From the NCBI GenBank assembly GCA_910584265.1, contig CAJTZE010000020.1, positions 1-56,804 of the forward strand: 56,804 nucleotides of DNA, read 5' to 3'. Shown here piece by piece: positions 42,228 to 51,649 of the stretch. Position 1 is the first letter of the stretch, and every line of letters begins with the position of its first letter. Source of the stretch: an uncultured Dorea sp. GTDB taxonomy: Bacteria > Bacillota > Clostridia > Lachnospirales > Lachnospiraceae. Below the pieces are notes generated by a model. The model was not told where the DNA came from. It made no database searches and saw only the letters and a list, made by a program, of their open reading frames with translations. The translations under genes and the position numbers were made by a program.

Positions 42228-43208
42228 TTATTTGCCGTAATTACGTGAGAAGGATAGTTCATTATTTGTATTGATAAAAATAGCATCTACGTTGTCCAGC
42301 TGATTCACCAGCTTCATTCCGGCATCCGGTCCCAGAAGAAAACAGGTAGTGCTAAGCGCATCTGCCGTCAGGGATGAGTCGGTAATGATGGTAACGCTGC
42401 TTAGTCCGTTGTTGCAGGGATTACCGCTTGAGGCATTCAGGATGTGATGGTACAAGATGTCATCCTTCTCAAAATACCGCTGGTAGGTTCCGGAGGTGAC
42501 GACAGACTGATTATTGATCCTAACAGAGGTAATGGGGTCGCCGCCGTCATGGAAGGGTTTCTGGACTCCGATATTAAAGGGGGATCCATTCAGCTTGCCG
42601 CCAATTGCAAGCACATTGCCTCCCAGATTGATTAGGGCATGCCTTACACCCTCGTCTCTCAGGTATTCTTTGATCCGGTCTGCAATATATCCCTTTGCAA
42701 TAGCGCCGAGGTCAAGCTTCGCAGCCGGATCTAAGAGTCTTACGGTATTGCCGTCAATCAGGATCTTTCTGTAATTGACATGCGTTACAGCTTCCGCGAT
42801 TGCTTCCGGTGCCGGGGGAGCAGGTTCCTCTGCTTTGAAATCCCACAGGCTTGTGACCGAACCGATCGTAATATCAAATGCTCCGTCCGACATGCTGCCG
42901 TAATAAATTCCTTTTTTGATGAGTGTAATGGTGTCCTTGGACACCTCCACAGGGGCGCCGGCAGCGGCATTGATCTGAGATATTTCGCTGGTTTCTATAG
43001 TGCGGGAAAATTTGGCTTCGTATTCCTCGCACATCTTCTGGCAGTGCCTGGTCAGATCTTCGTCATGGGAGTCATAAATCTGAATATGAATTACGGTATC
43101 AAGGGCTGTGCCCGTATAGGTTAAGGGCTTTCTGGAAAATTCCGTACAGCCTGTCGTACAAAGTATGGCGGCAGCTGTCAAAAGCCCTGCTATCTTACGA
43201 ATTTTCAT
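42228..43208 (-). CDS. apbE: FAD:protein FMN transferase (lipoprotein ApbE)
   Basis: Transfers FMN from FAD to a Thr of RnfD, RnfG or related subunits on the outside of the membrane. The 326-aa protein has a lipoprotein signal (ILCTTGC, Cys21) and the ApbE motifs TGTALDTVIHI, DGAFDITIGSVTSLW, LDLGAIAKGYIADRI and GGNVLAIGG. The start is the ATG at 43208, preceded on the reverse strand by GAGGTGG; a longer frame begins at 43265 without a ribosome site. Its closeness to the rnf operon, which needs flavinylation, supports that role. Confidence 0.96.
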   Translation of the reverse strand: MKIRKIAGLLTAAAILCTTGCTEFSRKPLTYTGTALDTVIHIQIYDSHDEDLTRHCQKMCEEYEAKFSRTIETSEISQINAAAGAPVEVSKDTITLIKKGIYYGSMSDGAFDITIGSVTSLWDFKAEEPAPPAPEAIAEAVTHVNYRKILIDGNTVRLLDPAAKLDLGAIAKGYIADRIKEYLRDEGVRHALINLGGNVLAIGGKLNGSPFNIGVQKPFHDGGDPITSVRINNQSVVTSGTYQRYFEKDDILYHHILNASSGNPCNNGLSSVTIITDSSLTADALSTTCFLLGPDAGMKLVNQLDNVDAIFINTNNELSFSRNYGK

Positions 43209-43313
43209 AGTCCACCTCGCTGCAATAGAATAAAAACAGTATAACACAAAAATATAATTATGCAAATGATGTAACAGGAAATTCCGATATATAAAACCTT
43301 ATCGAACATGTGA

Positions 43314-43342
43314 TTGCGCAACTGCTTTTATTGTGATAGAAT
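43314..43342 (+). promoter_or_regulatory. Promoter of the NusG-II gene
   Basis: TTGCGC (43314-43319), a 17-base spacer and TAGAAT (43337-43342) with an upstream TG that makes an extended -10. It lies in the 185-base gap divergent from apbE. Confidence 0.55.
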
Positions 43343-43393
43343 ATCTTAAGACAGCGTTATTGTAACGCAGTATAAGAAGTGGAAGTGTGACAG

Positions 43394-43765
43394 ATGAAGA
43401 ATTCTATGAAGAAAAAAGACTGGATATTGATTATCGTAGTATTGTGCGTGGCGGGATGTGCATACCTTTCCCACCAGCTTCTCCGGAATACGGGAGCGGG
43501 CGAGGTGATCGTTAAGGTGAACGGCGAGCTTACCGGAACCTACAGCCTGAATGAAGATCAGGAGGTTGAAATCAATCAGGGAAGCAACATTCTGGAGATT
43601 AAGAATGGAAGGGCGGATATGCTGGAAGCAGACTGTCCGGATCAGCTATGTGTGCACCAGAAGGCGGTTTCTGCAAGCAATGAGAATATTATCTGTCTCC
43701 CTAATAAGGTGATTGTTGAGATCCGCTCCAGGACGGACAGCCAGATTGATACGGTGGCAAATTAA
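43394..43765 (+). CDS. NusG domain II-containing protein
   Basis: A 123-aa protein with an N-terminal hydrophobic anchor (residues about 10-30) and an extracytoplasmic NusG-II-like domain: VIVKVNGELTGTYSL, a region of DCPDQLCVHQ and IICLPNKVIVEI. Members usually sit next to a Gx transporter, as here. The role is unproven. Confidence 0.85.
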   Translation: MKNSMKKKDWILIIVVLCVAGCAYLSHQLLRNTGAGEVIVKVNGELTGTYSLNEDQEVEINQGSNILEIKNGRADMLEADCPDQLCVHQKAVSASNENIICLPNKVIVEIRSRTDSQIDTVAN

Positions 43766-43847
43766 TACAGAAGACATTATGGATGCCGGCGCAGAAAACC
43801 CGGTTGGGGACGGACTGGCCGGCAGGAGGCGCGGGGAGGGGTTATTT

Positions 43848-44351
43848 TTGAAGGTTCGGGCTGCTTATTTTGGAGTGTTCACTGCGCTTGCCCTGATATT
43901 CAGCTACGTAGAATCGCTGATACCGTTTCACATAGGGATTCCCGGGGTGAAGCTGGGACTTGCCAACCTGATCATTGTGATCGCCCTTTACAAGATGAAT
44001 GTAAAAGCGGCGTATCTGCTGTCGGTAACAAGAGTCGTTCTTTCGGGCTTTATGTTTGGGAGTCTGTTTGGGATTCTTTACAGTTTGGCAGGAGGGCTTC
44101 TGAGTCTGACGGTGATGGCGGTTCTGAAGAAAAGTAATGGTTTTAGCGTGATGGGGGTTAGCATTGCCGGAGGCGTGAGCCACAATATAGGACAGCTTGT
44201 TGTCGCTATACTTGTGGTGGAGACCTATAGTGTGATGTATTATCTGCCGGTGCTTTTGACGGCAGGGCTCATTACCGGACTGCTCATCGGGATTACGGCA
44301 AACGAGATGTTAAAGCGCCTGGCAGGCCTTAGGACGGGCTTTGAAGGCTGA
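43848..44351 (+). CDS. Gx transporter family membrane protein
   Basis: A 167-aa protein with about five hydrophobic helices. FSYVESLIPFHIGIPGVKLGLANL is typical of the Gx transporter / heptaprenyl diphosphate synthase component I family. The start is uncertain: TTG 43848 has GGGGAGGGG 6 bases upstream and matches the family N-terminus, while ATG 43779 would add 23 residues without a clear site. Its stop falls in the gap before ruvA. Substrate unknown. Confidence 0.82.
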   Translation: MKVRAAYFGVFTALALIFSYVESLIPFHIGIPGVKLGLANLIIVIALYKMNVKAAYLLSVTRVVLSGFMFGSLFGILYSLAGGLLSLTVMAVLKKSNGFSVMGVSIAGGVSHNIGQLVVAILVVETYSVMYYLPVLLTAGLITGLLIGITANEMLKRLAGLRTGFEG

Positions 44352-44364
44352 TAGGAGGAGCAGG

Positions 44365-44970
44365 ATGATTTCATATATAAGAGGAAAGCTTGCGGCAATA
44401 GAAGATACTAAGATCGTTGTTGATGTGGGAGGCGTGGGATATGGAATATTCATGCCTGGCAGAGTGATGGCAAGGCTTCCCCAGGCTGGAACTGAGGTGA
44501 CGATCCATACCTTTTTGAATGTGAAGGAGGATTCCATGCAGCTTTTCGGCTTTCTTTCCCGAGATGACCTTGCGGTTTTCAAGCAGGTGATCACAGTCAG
44601 CGGAATCGGGCCGAAGGGAGGCTTAAGCATATTGTCCCAGCTTTCGGCAGATGATTTACGATTTGCAGTTTTGTCTAACGATGTAAAAGCAATTTCGGCT
44701 TCGCAGGGAATCGGCAAGAAGACGGCAGAAAAGCTGATCCTGGAGCTGAAGGACAGGCTTCATCTGGAGGATGCCTTAAACCACGCACAGGAGGAGATGG
44801 ATGCGGGAGACTTATCTGCGGCGGGAGATATACAGCAGGATGCGGCCGCGGCATTGACGGCCCTGGGCTACGGAAGTACGGAAGCATTGAAGGCTGTCCG
44901 CCGGGTTTCTGTTACGCCGGATTCTAAGGTGGAGGATGTACTGAAGCAGGCATTAAAGTATATGATATAG
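44365..44970 (+). CDS. ruvA: Holliday junction DNA helicase subunit A
   Basis: Binds four-way junctions as a tetramer and loads RuvB. The 201-aa protein has the OB-fold domain at the start (MISYIRGKLAAIEDTKIVVDVGGVGYGI), helix-hairpin-helix motifs (VSGIGPKGGLSIL and SQGIGKKTAEKLILELKD) and the C-terminal domain AAAALTALGYGSTEALKAVR. GGAGGAG precedes ATG 44365; an 8-residue longer frame overlaps the Gx gene. No ruvC is adjacent. Confidence 0.96.
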   Translation: MISYIRGKLAAIEDTKIVVDVGGVGYGIFMPGRVMARLPQAGTEVTIHTFLNVKEDSMQLFGFLSRDDLAVFKQVITVSGIGPKGGLSILSQLSADDLRFAVLSNDVKAISASQGIGKKTAEKLILELKDRLHLEDALNHAQEEMDAGDLSAAGDIQQDAAAALTALGYGSTEALKAVRRVSVTPDSKVEDVLKQALKYMI

Positions 44971-45045
44971 CAGATAGGCATAAAGCATTCCGAAATTGTC
45001 AGGCTGCCATACAGGGACAAATTTTAAATGCAGCAGAGGGGAATT

Positions 45046-46053
45046 ATGGGAAGAAGAATTATTACAACAGAGAATCTGGAGGAAGATGTTAAGATCGAGA
45101 ACCATTTACGTCCCCGGACTCTGGATGATTATATCGGACAGGCCAAGGCGAAGGAGATGTTAAAGATCTACATTGCCGCGGCGAAGGAACGGGAAGAGGC
45201 GCTGGATCATGTGCTGTTTTACGGACCTCCGGGGCTTGGCAAGACGACTCTTGCAGGAATTATCGCGAATGAGATGGGGACAGGCATTAAGATCACTTCA
45301 GGCCCTGCCATTGAGAAGCCGGGAGAGATGGCCGCTATTTTGAATAATCTGCAGGAGGGAGATGTGCTCTTTGTGGATGAGATCCACCGGCTGAACCGGC
45401 AGGTGGAGGAGGTGCTGTATCCGGCGATGGAGGACTTTGCTATTGATATCATGATTGGGAAGGGAGCCAGTGCAAGATCTATACGGCTGGATCTTCCGCA
45501 TTTTACACTGGTGGGGGCAACCACCCGGGCGGGCATGCTTACCGCGCCGCTCAGGGATCGTTTCGGGGTGATCAACCGGCTGGAGTTTTATACGGTGGAG
45601 GAGCTGTGTACGATTATCCTGCGTTCTGCCAGAGTGCTGGATGTTGAGATCGATGAGATGGGAGCAAGGGAGCTGGCAAGAAGGTCCAGAGGGACGCCAA
45701 GGCTTGCGAACCGTCTGCTGAAGCGGGTCCGGGATTTTGCACAGGTGAAATACGAGGGTGTGATAACCAGAGAAGCGGCGGATATGGCACTGGATCTTCT
45801 GGATGTGGATAAATTTGGACTGGACCATGTGGACAGGAATCTGCTGCTGACAATGCTCCATAAATTCGGCGGCGGGCCGGTGGGACTTGAGACGCTGGCG
45901 GCATCCATTGGAGAGGATCCGGGAACTATAGAGGATGTGTACGAACCTTATCTGCTTAAGAACGGATTTATCCAAAGAACGCCCAGAGGGCGGACAGCTA
46001 CGGAGCTTGCTTACAGACACCTGGGGATTTCTGTACCAAATGAAAGAAAATAG
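45046..46053 (+). CDS. ruvB: Holliday junction DNA helicase subunit B
   Basis: Hexameric AAA+ motor that drives branch migration with RuvA. The 335-aa protein has RPRTLDDYIGQ, Walker A GPPGLGKTT, Walker B VDEIHRLNRQVEEVLYPAMED and the sensor segment VGATTRAGMLTAPLRDRFG. The C-terminal winged helix ends GFIQRTPRGRTATELAYRHL. GAGGGG precedes ATG 45046; ATG 45028 is an alternative. It lies 75 bases after ruvA. Confidence 0.97.
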   Translation: MGRRIITTENLEEDVKIENHLRPRTLDDYIGQAKAKEMLKIYIAAAKEREEALDHVLFYGPPGLGKTTLAGIIANEMGTGIKITSGPAIEKPGEMAAILNNLQEGDVLFVDEIHRLNRQVEEVLYPAMEDFAIDIMIGKGASARSIRLDLPHFTLVGATTRAGMLTAPLRDRFGVINRLEFYTVEELCTIILRSARVLDVEIDEMGARELARRSRGTPRLANRLLKRVRDFAQVKYEGVITREAADMALDLLDVDKFGLDHVDRNLLLTMLHKFGGGPVGLETLAASIGEDPGTIEDVYEPYLLKNGFIQRTPRGRTATELAYRHLGISVPNERK

Positions 46054-46082
46054 TTGGTTTTTGCAGGCTTATAGTTTATAAT
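46054..46082 (+). promoter_or_regulatory. Possible promoter of zapA
   Basis: TTGGTT (46054-46059), a 17-base spacer and a perfect TATAAT (46077-46082), 37 bases before the zapA start. Confidence 0.5.
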
Positions 46083-46118
46083 AGAAACAGAGTTTACACA
46101 AAGGAGCGGGAGGTCGCG

Positions 46119-46532
46119 ATGGCATCATCAAAGAATTATACAGAGGTATTGATTGGCGGGAAGGTATTTACCCTAAGCGGATTTGAGAGTGAAGAATATC
46201 TACAGAGAGTCTCCACCTATTTGAATCACAAGCTGGAAGAATGTACCAGTAGTGAGGGCTACCGTAAGCAGAGTGCGGAGACCAGAAGCATTCTTCTTGC
46301 GCTGAATATCGCGGATGATTATTTTAAGGCAAAGAAGCAGGGCGGTACTCTGGAAAGCGACATTGAGGCGAAGGACAAAGAGATGTACGACTTGAAGCAT
46401 GAACTGATTTCCGTACAGATTAAGCTTGAGAATGCCGACAAGACACTGGACAAGCTGAAGGAAGAGAACCGGGCGCTGCAGATGAAGATCGTACAGTTAG
46501 AAACTGAGATGAAGAATAGCAAGGGCAAATAA
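46119..46532 (+). CDS. zapA: Cell division protein ZapA
   Basis: A 137-aa protein that promotes bundling of FtsZ filaments at the division site. The N-terminal ZapA domain includes VLIGGKVFTLSGFESEEYLQ and ILLALNIADDYF. The C-terminal half is a heptad-type coiled coil (KLENADKTLDKLKEENRALQ). GGAGCGGGAGG precedes the ATG. Confidence 0.9.
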   Translation: MASSKNYTEVLIGGKVFTLSGFESEEYLQRVSTYLNHKLEECTSSEGYRKQSAETRSILLALNIADDYFKAKKQGGTLESDIEAKDKEMYDLKHELISVQIKLENADKTLDKLKEENRALQMKIVQLETEMKNSKGK

Positions 46533-46556
46533 GGCTGTCAGATGACAGCCTTATTT
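46527..46556 (+). terminator. Hairpin at the 3' end of zapA
   Basis: A perfect 14-base inverted repeat (46527-46540 with 46543-46556), AAATAAGGCTGTCA / TGACAGCCTTATTT, containing the zapA stop codon. It has A-rich and T-rich flanks like a terminator, but lies only 19 bases before the next gene, which may then be read partly by read-through. Confidence 0.7.
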
Positions 46557-46574
46557 CGGTATAAGGAGTAGAAA

Positions 46575-48734
46575 TTGGCAGTTGAAATTTTGGCACCGGC
46601 AGGTAATTATGATACGCTTAAGGCGGCGGTTTTGGCAGGAGCCGATGCAGTTTATGCAGGAGGAGAGAGGTTTGGAGCCCGCGCTTATGCGGGGAATTTT
46701 AATAGAGAAGAGCTGCTTTCGGCAATTGACTATGTGCATCTGCACGGAAGGAAGCTGTACCTGACAGTTAACACTTTGATAAAGGAACGGGAATTTGCAG
46801 ATCTATACGAATATCTGTTTCCCTTATACCAGCAGGGACTGGATGCGGTCATTGTTCAGGATCTGGGTGTGATGGACTATGTGATGAAGCAGTTTCCGGG
46901 ACTTCTCATCCATGCAAGTACCCAGATGACGGTAACAAATGTGATTTCGGCAGAGTATCTGGAGTCTCTGGGTGTGACGCGGATTGTCCCGGCCAGAGAG
47001 CTTTCCCTGGCGGAGGTGCAGGAAATCTGCAGCCATACGGGGCTTGAGGTGGAATGCTTTGTACATGGAGCGCTCTGTTACAGCTATTCCGGTCAGTGTC
47101 TGCTCAGCAGCATGATCGGAGGACGCAGCGGGAACAGGGGGCAGTGCGCCCAGCCCTGCAGGCTTTCTTATGCGGCAGGCAGGAAGAAAGCAGGGGATAT
47201 CTTGAGCTTGAAAGATCTCTGTACCATACAGGCTGTACCGGATTTGATCAGAAGCGGCATTCATTCTTTTAAGATTGAGGGACGCATGAAACAGCCGGAA
47301 TATGTGGCGGCTGTTACGGGGATGTACCGGAAATATGTGGATATTTATCTGGCTTTGGGAGAAGAAGGATTCCGGGTATCGGAGCAGGATCTTAGGGAAC
47401 TGGAGCGTGCCTACCAGAGGCGGGGGTATTGTGACGGCTATTATTTCCGGCATAACGGAAAAGAGATGCTTTCTCTGGGACGACCGAAGCAGGAAGTACG
47501 CGGGGAATGGAAGGCATGTGGGAAGCTTCAGGAAAAAATCAACGGGAAACTGATGATTTCTTCCGGGAAACATGTTACATTATATCTGTGGTATCAGGAT
47601 ATTGAGATCGAGATTATTGGGCCTATAGCAGAGCCGGCATCCAGCCGGCCGGTAACCAGTGAACGGCTGGAACAGCAGCTTAAGAAGACTGGCAGTACGC
47701 CCTTTATCTTTGAACATCTGGAGATCTGTATGGAGGGAGAGGTTTTTCTTCCAATACAGGCAGTCAATGAGCTCAGGCGCAGGGGCATGGAGGAATTAGA
47801 AGAGAGGCTTCTGCAGAGCTTCCGCCGGGAAAGCCGGGACAGGCTTCCGGCATCCGGGGAAGAGGATACCCGGCGGCATGCGGCGCGCTGCAGGCAGGAT
47901 GTCCAGCCAGGCTGTATGGAGCTTTCGGCATTGGCAGAGTCGATAGAGCAGCTGGAGGTCTTTGCCGATTATCCGGAGATTGCCAGGATCTATGTGGAGG
48001 ACGCTCTGTGGGCGTATTCCGGGAACAGGAAGGAGATCCTGAAACTGCTTCCGGAGCTGAAGGCTTCGGGGCGGCAGGTGTATTTTGCAATGGCTCGGAT
48101 CTTCCGGAAAGAGGCGGAGGCCTTTTACGGCAGGCATTTTCAGGAACTTATCAGATACTTTGACGGTGTGCTGGTGCGTAATCTGGAGAGTTTTCTCTAT
48201 GTGAGGAAGCACAGTGCGGTATTTCCTGTGGCGGCAGATAGCAGCATTTATCAGTGGAACCAGCAGGCAAAGGAATTTGTCAGGAGACTTTCGCCGGAGT
48301 TTGCGGCGGCACCGGCAGAATTAAACCGCTGGGAGCTTCAGGAGCTGGGTGTCCGGGATATGGAGCTTATTGTATATGGCTGCCTTCCTGTTATGATTTC
48401 TGCGGGCTGTATGAAAAAGAATACGGGGAAATGTGACAGAAAAACAGGTTTTTTGTCGATGACGGACCGACAGAATAAGAAAAATATAGTGAAAAATGAA
48501 TGCCTTTACTGTTATAATGTAATTTATAATTCGGCGCCGCTGATGCTTGCAGACCAGTGCCGGCAGTTAAAGGAGCTTGGATGCAGGGCATTCCGTCTGC
48601 AGTTTGGAGCGGAGGACAAAAAGAAAACGAGGGAGATTCTTGATTTGTATTTAGCGGCATATATAAGGGAGGCGGAGGTTCCTCTGCCAAAGGGAGAATT
48701 TACGAGGGGACATTTTAAGCGGGGTGTAAAGTAG
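46575..48734 (+). CDS. Peptidase U32 family protein (DUF3656-containing size)
   Basis: A 719-aa protein with the U32 core in the first 300 residues: VEILAPAGNYDTLKAAVLAGADAVY, HASTQMTV, SGNRGQCAQPCR and SFKIEGRMKQPEYVAAV. Members hydroxylate or otherwise modify RNA (RlhA, TrhP) or act in collagen degradation; the cysteines of the core may hold an Fe-S cluster. The C-terminal 350 residues continue with the extra domain of long U32 proteins. TTG 46575 with AAGGAG is the start. Substrate unproven. Confidence 0.9.
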   Translation: MAVEILAPAGNYDTLKAAVLAGADAVYAGGERFGARAYAGNFNREELLSAIDYVHLHGRKLYLTVNTLIKEREFADLYEYLFPLYQQGLDAVIVQDLGVMDYVMKQFPGLLIHASTQMTVTNVISAEYLESLGVTRIVPARELSLAEVQEICSHTGLEVECFVHGALCYSYSGQCLLSSMIGGRSGNRGQCAQPCRLSYAAGRKKAGDILSLKDLCTIQAVPDLIRSGIHSFKIEGRMKQPEYVAAVTGMYRKYVDIYLALGEEGFRVSEQDLRELERAYQRRGYCDGYYFRHNGKEMLSLGRPKQEVRGEWKACGKLQEKINGKLMISSGKHVTLYLWYQDIEIEIIGPIAEPASSRPVTSERLEQQLKKTGSTPFIFEHLEICMEGEVFLPIQAVNELRRRGMEELEERLLQSFRRESRDRLPASGEEDTRRHAARCRQDVQPGCMELSALAESIEQLEVFADYPEIARIYVEDALWAYSGNRKEILKLLPELKASGRQVYFAMARIFRKEAEAFYGRHFQELIRYFDGVLVRNLESFLYVRKHSAVFPVAADSSIYQWNQQAKEFVRRLSPEFAAAPAELNRWELQELGVRDMELIVYGCLPVMISAGCMKKNTGKCDRKTGFLSMTDRQNKKNIVKNECLYCYNVIYNSAPLMLADQCRQLKELGCRAFRLQFGAEDKKKTREILDLYLAAYIREAEVPLPKGEFTRGHFKRGVK

Positions 48735-48742
48735 GTGATAGA

Positions 48743-50245
48743 TTGGTTAATATTATTGTAGAGCTTTCAAAATATATCATAATTGTGATCATCATCATGT
48801 ATACCTATCTGTGTTTTGCCATATTTGGATATCACGATGCGGAAAAGAAAAAGGGTATGCTGATCCAGCAGAATGTATTGATGTTCCTGCTGCAGCTGAT
48901 CGCGTTTATTGTCCTGTATCTGGAGATGGATGACTTAAAGGCAGCAGGCTTTTATCTGGCGCAGATGCTGCTTTTTGCAGCTACAATTCTATTGTATATG
49001 CGTCTGTATCCGAATGTGTCGAGGCTTGTGGTGAATAATATGTGCATGCTTCTGTGCGTCGGATTGATCATGCTGACAAGGCTTTCCTATGAAAAGGCAT
49101 TGAAGCAGTTTCTGATTGCATCCGGAGCCATCGGCATCAGCCTTGCGATTCCGATTATCATACGGCGGGTGAAGCTTTTGTCGGAGTGGCGGCTGTTCTA
49201 TGCTGTCGGCGGCCTGATCTCGCTGGGAGTGGTTGCGGTTATGGGGCAGGTGTCTTATGGCGCTAAGCTTGGATTTACCATTGCGGGTATCAGTATCCAG
49301 CCTTCGGAGCTGGTGAAGATCGTATTTGTTTTTTATGTGGCAGCAAGCTTTAAGGTGTCCAGAAGTTTTAAAAACGTGGTGATCACTACGGTAATCGCGG
49401 CGGTTCACGTGCTGATATTGGTTGCTTCCACCGATCTGGGGGCGGCTCTGATTATCTTTGTTGTGTATCTTACCATGCTGTATGTGGCGGCGAGGCAGCC
49501 CTTCTATATGGCGGCAGGACTTGCGGCAGGCAGTGCGGCTTCGGTGGCTGCCTACTATATGTTTGGACATGTAAGAACGAGGGTTCTGGCATGGAAGGAT
49601 CCGTTTGCCGCTTATGATAACGGAGGATATCAGGTGGCGCAGTCACTGTTTGCAATTGGAACCGGTGGGTGGCTCGGAATGGGGCTCTGCCAGGGGCAGC
49701 CGGATACCATACCGGTGGCGGCAGAGGACTTCATATTTTCAGCAATAGCAGAGGAACTGGGGATTGTATTTGCCCTCTGTGTAACATTAATCTGCCTGAG
49801 CTGTTATGTGATGTTCTTGAATATTGCCATGCAGCTCAGGGATCAGTTCTATAAGCTGGTGGCACTGGGACTTGGAACCTGTTATATCTTTCAGGTATTT
49901 TTGACCATCGGGGGAGTGACCAAATTTATTCCCTCCACGGGAGTTACCCTTCCGTTAGTCAGTTATGGAGGCAGCTCGCTTTTAAGTACATTGATTATGT
50001 TTGCTATTATTCAGGGACTCTATATTCTGAGAGAAGACGAGGAAGAGAAGATTGAAAGAAAGAAAAGGGAACAACAGCAGTTACGAATCGAAAAGAGAAA
50101 AAAAGCAGAACAGCAGCTACGAGCTGAGAGAAGCGGAAGAGAGAAGCCGGAAAAAAAACCAGCGAAAGCGGTTAAGCCGGAAGGCTCGGAAGCGCTTAAG
50201 AAAACAAGAGTACCTCAGGGAAAAGAAAAAGCGCGCCGTCAATAA
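48743..50245 (+). CDS. RodA/FtsW/SpoVE-family (SEDS) glycosyltransferase
   Basis: Membrane peptidoglycan glycosyltransferase of 500 aa with about ten to twelve hydrophobic helices. Family features are QPSELVKIVFVFYVA, VASTDLGAALIIFVVY, the loop around NGGYQVAQSLFAIGTGGWLGMG and PLVSYGGSSLLSTLIMFAIIQG. TTG 48743 with GGTGA upstream. After the last helix comes a 70-residue Lys/Arg/Glu-rich tail. Its last 194 bases are also the start of the penicillin-binding protein gene in another frame. SEDS enzymes act in pairs with class B PBPs, which fits the neighbour. Confidence 0.93.
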   Translation: MVNIIVELSKYIIIVIIIMYTYLCFAIFGYHDAEKKKGMLIQQNVLMFLLQLIAFIVLYLEMDDLKAAGFYLAQMLLFAATILLYMRLYPNVSRLVVNNMCMLLCVGLIMLTRLSYEKALKQFLIASGAIGISLAIPIIIRRVKLLSEWRLFYAVGGLISLGVVAVMGQVSYGAKLGFTIAGISIQPSELVKIVFVFYVAASFKVSRSFKNVVITTVIAAVHVLILVASTDLGAALIIFVVYLTMLYVAARQPFYMAAGLAAGSAASVAAYYMFGHVRTRVLAWKDPFAAYDNGGYQVAQSLFAIGTGGWLGMGLCQGQPDTIPVAAEDFIFSAIAEELGIVFALCVTLICLSCYVMFLNIAMQLRDQFYKLVALGLGTCYIFQVFLTIGGVTKFIPSTGVTLPLVSYGGSSLLSTLIMFAIIQGLYILREDEEEKIERKKREQQQLRIEKRKKAEQQLRAERSGREKPEKKPAKAVKPEGSEALKKTRVPQGKEKARRQ

Positions 50246-51632
50246 AGAATTTGCAAGCGTTACCTATGCATTTGTATGTCTTTTCCTGTTGTTGATGGGA
50301 TATATCGGTTATTTTACAGCTATGACCAGTCAGGAAATTATAAAAAGTCCTTATAATCCAAGGCTTGATTCTATGGCGGACCGGGTCATACGGGGAAAGA
50401 TCCTTGACCGGAACGGCAGCGTACTGGCAGAGACAGATCATGCGGAGGACGGCAGCGAGTATAGATATTATCCTTACAGAGATATTTTTGCTCACGTTGT
50501 TGGGTATTCTGTGCAGGGAAAGTCCGGGCTGGAATCTACAGCGAATTTTGAACTTTTAACCTCCAATGCTTTTATATTGGAGAAGCTTAGAAGGGAATTT
50601 CAGGACCAGAAGAATATCGGAGATAATGTGGTGACCACTTTAGACGTGGATCTGCAGACAACGGCTTACAATGCGCTGGGAGATAATAAGGGCGCAGTAA
50701 TTGTGATGGAGCCCAGCACCGGAAAGATTCTTGCCATGGTTTCCAAGCCCTCCTATGACCCTAATTCGGTTATCGAGAACTGGGACTGGCTGAATTCTGA
50801 CCCGGACAGTATTCTGCTGAATCGTGCATCCCAGGGGATGTACGCGCCGGGGTCTACCTTCAAGATTGTGACTACGCTGGAATATATGAGGGAGCATCCG
50901 GAGGATTACGGAACTTACGGCTATGAATGCACAGGAGAAATCAGCTATGGGGATACGACCATCCCCTGTGCGGGCCACAGTGTACATGGAGTGGAGGATC
51001 TTGCAGGCTCTTTTGCGAATTCCTGTAATGCATCCTTCTGTAATATCGGCATGAACCTGAACATAGTAAAATACCGGAATACGGCAAAGGATCTTCTGAT
51101 CGGCTCGAAGCTTCCGGGGGATTTTGCCGTCGGGAAGAGCAGCTTCCGTCTTGATCCGAATGATTCTATAGCAGACAAGATGATGACAGCTATGGGACAG
51201 GGGGAGACACAGGTAAGTCCGTATCAGATGGCATTGATCACAGCTGCCATTGCCAATGGAGGCTATCTGATGAAGCCTTATTTGATTGATTCGGTTACCA
51301 ATTACAAGGGTACTATCGTGTCAGAGACCACGCCGGAGGAATACACAGAACTGATGACTCTGGCGGAGGCATCCCAGCTGAAGGCTTATATGGCAGAAGT
51401 GGTAAATTATGGAACAGCGTCGGTTTTGAGCGGGCAGGCCTACTCTGCGGCCGGAAAGACCGGAACGGCAGAATACAGTATGGAATCATCAGACCAGACC
51501 CATTCCTGGTTTGTAGGATTTACAAATATTGACAATCCAGAGCTTGTGATCAGTGTGATCGTTGAGGAATCCAATGGAGGCCGGCGGGCAGTTGACGTGG
51601 CAAAAGAAGTGTTTGACAGTTATTATTACTGA
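50052..51632 (+). CDS. Penicillin-binding protein (class B-like transpeptidase)
   Basis: Cross-links peptidoglycan outside the membrane. The 526-aa protein has a Lys/Arg-rich cytoplasmic leader (about 62 residues), one membrane helix (YAFVCLFLLLMGYIGYF), a dimerisation-type segment and the transpeptidase domain. The active-site motifs are STFK (GSTFKIVTTLE), SCN (ANSCNASF) and KTG (GKTGTAEYS). TTG 50052 has GAGGAA 7 bases upstream, and no other in-frame ATG, GTG or TTG occurs before the membrane helix, so the overlap with the SEDS gene appears real. The pair resembles rodA-pbpA gene pairs. Confidence 0.92.
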   Translation: MKERKGNNSSYESKREKKQNSSYELREAEERSRKKNQRKRLSRKARKRLRKQEYLREKKKRAVNKEFASVTYAFVCLFLLLMGYIGYFTAMTSQEIIKSPYNPRLDSMADRVIRGKILDRNGSVLAETDHAEDGSEYRYYPYRDIFAHVVGYSVQGKSGLESTANFELLTSNAFILEKLRREFQDQKNIGDNVVTTLDVDLQTTAYNALGDNKGAVIVMEPSTGKILAMVSKPSYDPNSVIENWDWLNSDPDSILLNRASQGMYAPGSTFKIVTTLEYMREHPEDYGTYGYECTGEISYGDTTIPCAGHSVHGVEDLAGSFANSCNASFCNIGMNLNIVKYRNTAKDLLIGSKLPGDFAVGKSSFRLDPNDSIADKMMTAMGQGETQVSPYQMALITAAIANGGYLMKPYLIDSVTNYKGTIVSETTPEEYTELMTLAEASQLKAYMAEVVNYGTASVLSGQAYSAAGKTGTAEYSMESSDQTHSWFVGFTNIDNPELVISVIVEESNGGRRAVDVAKEVFDSYYY

Positions 51633-51649
51633 TTATAAAGAGGTGTGTG

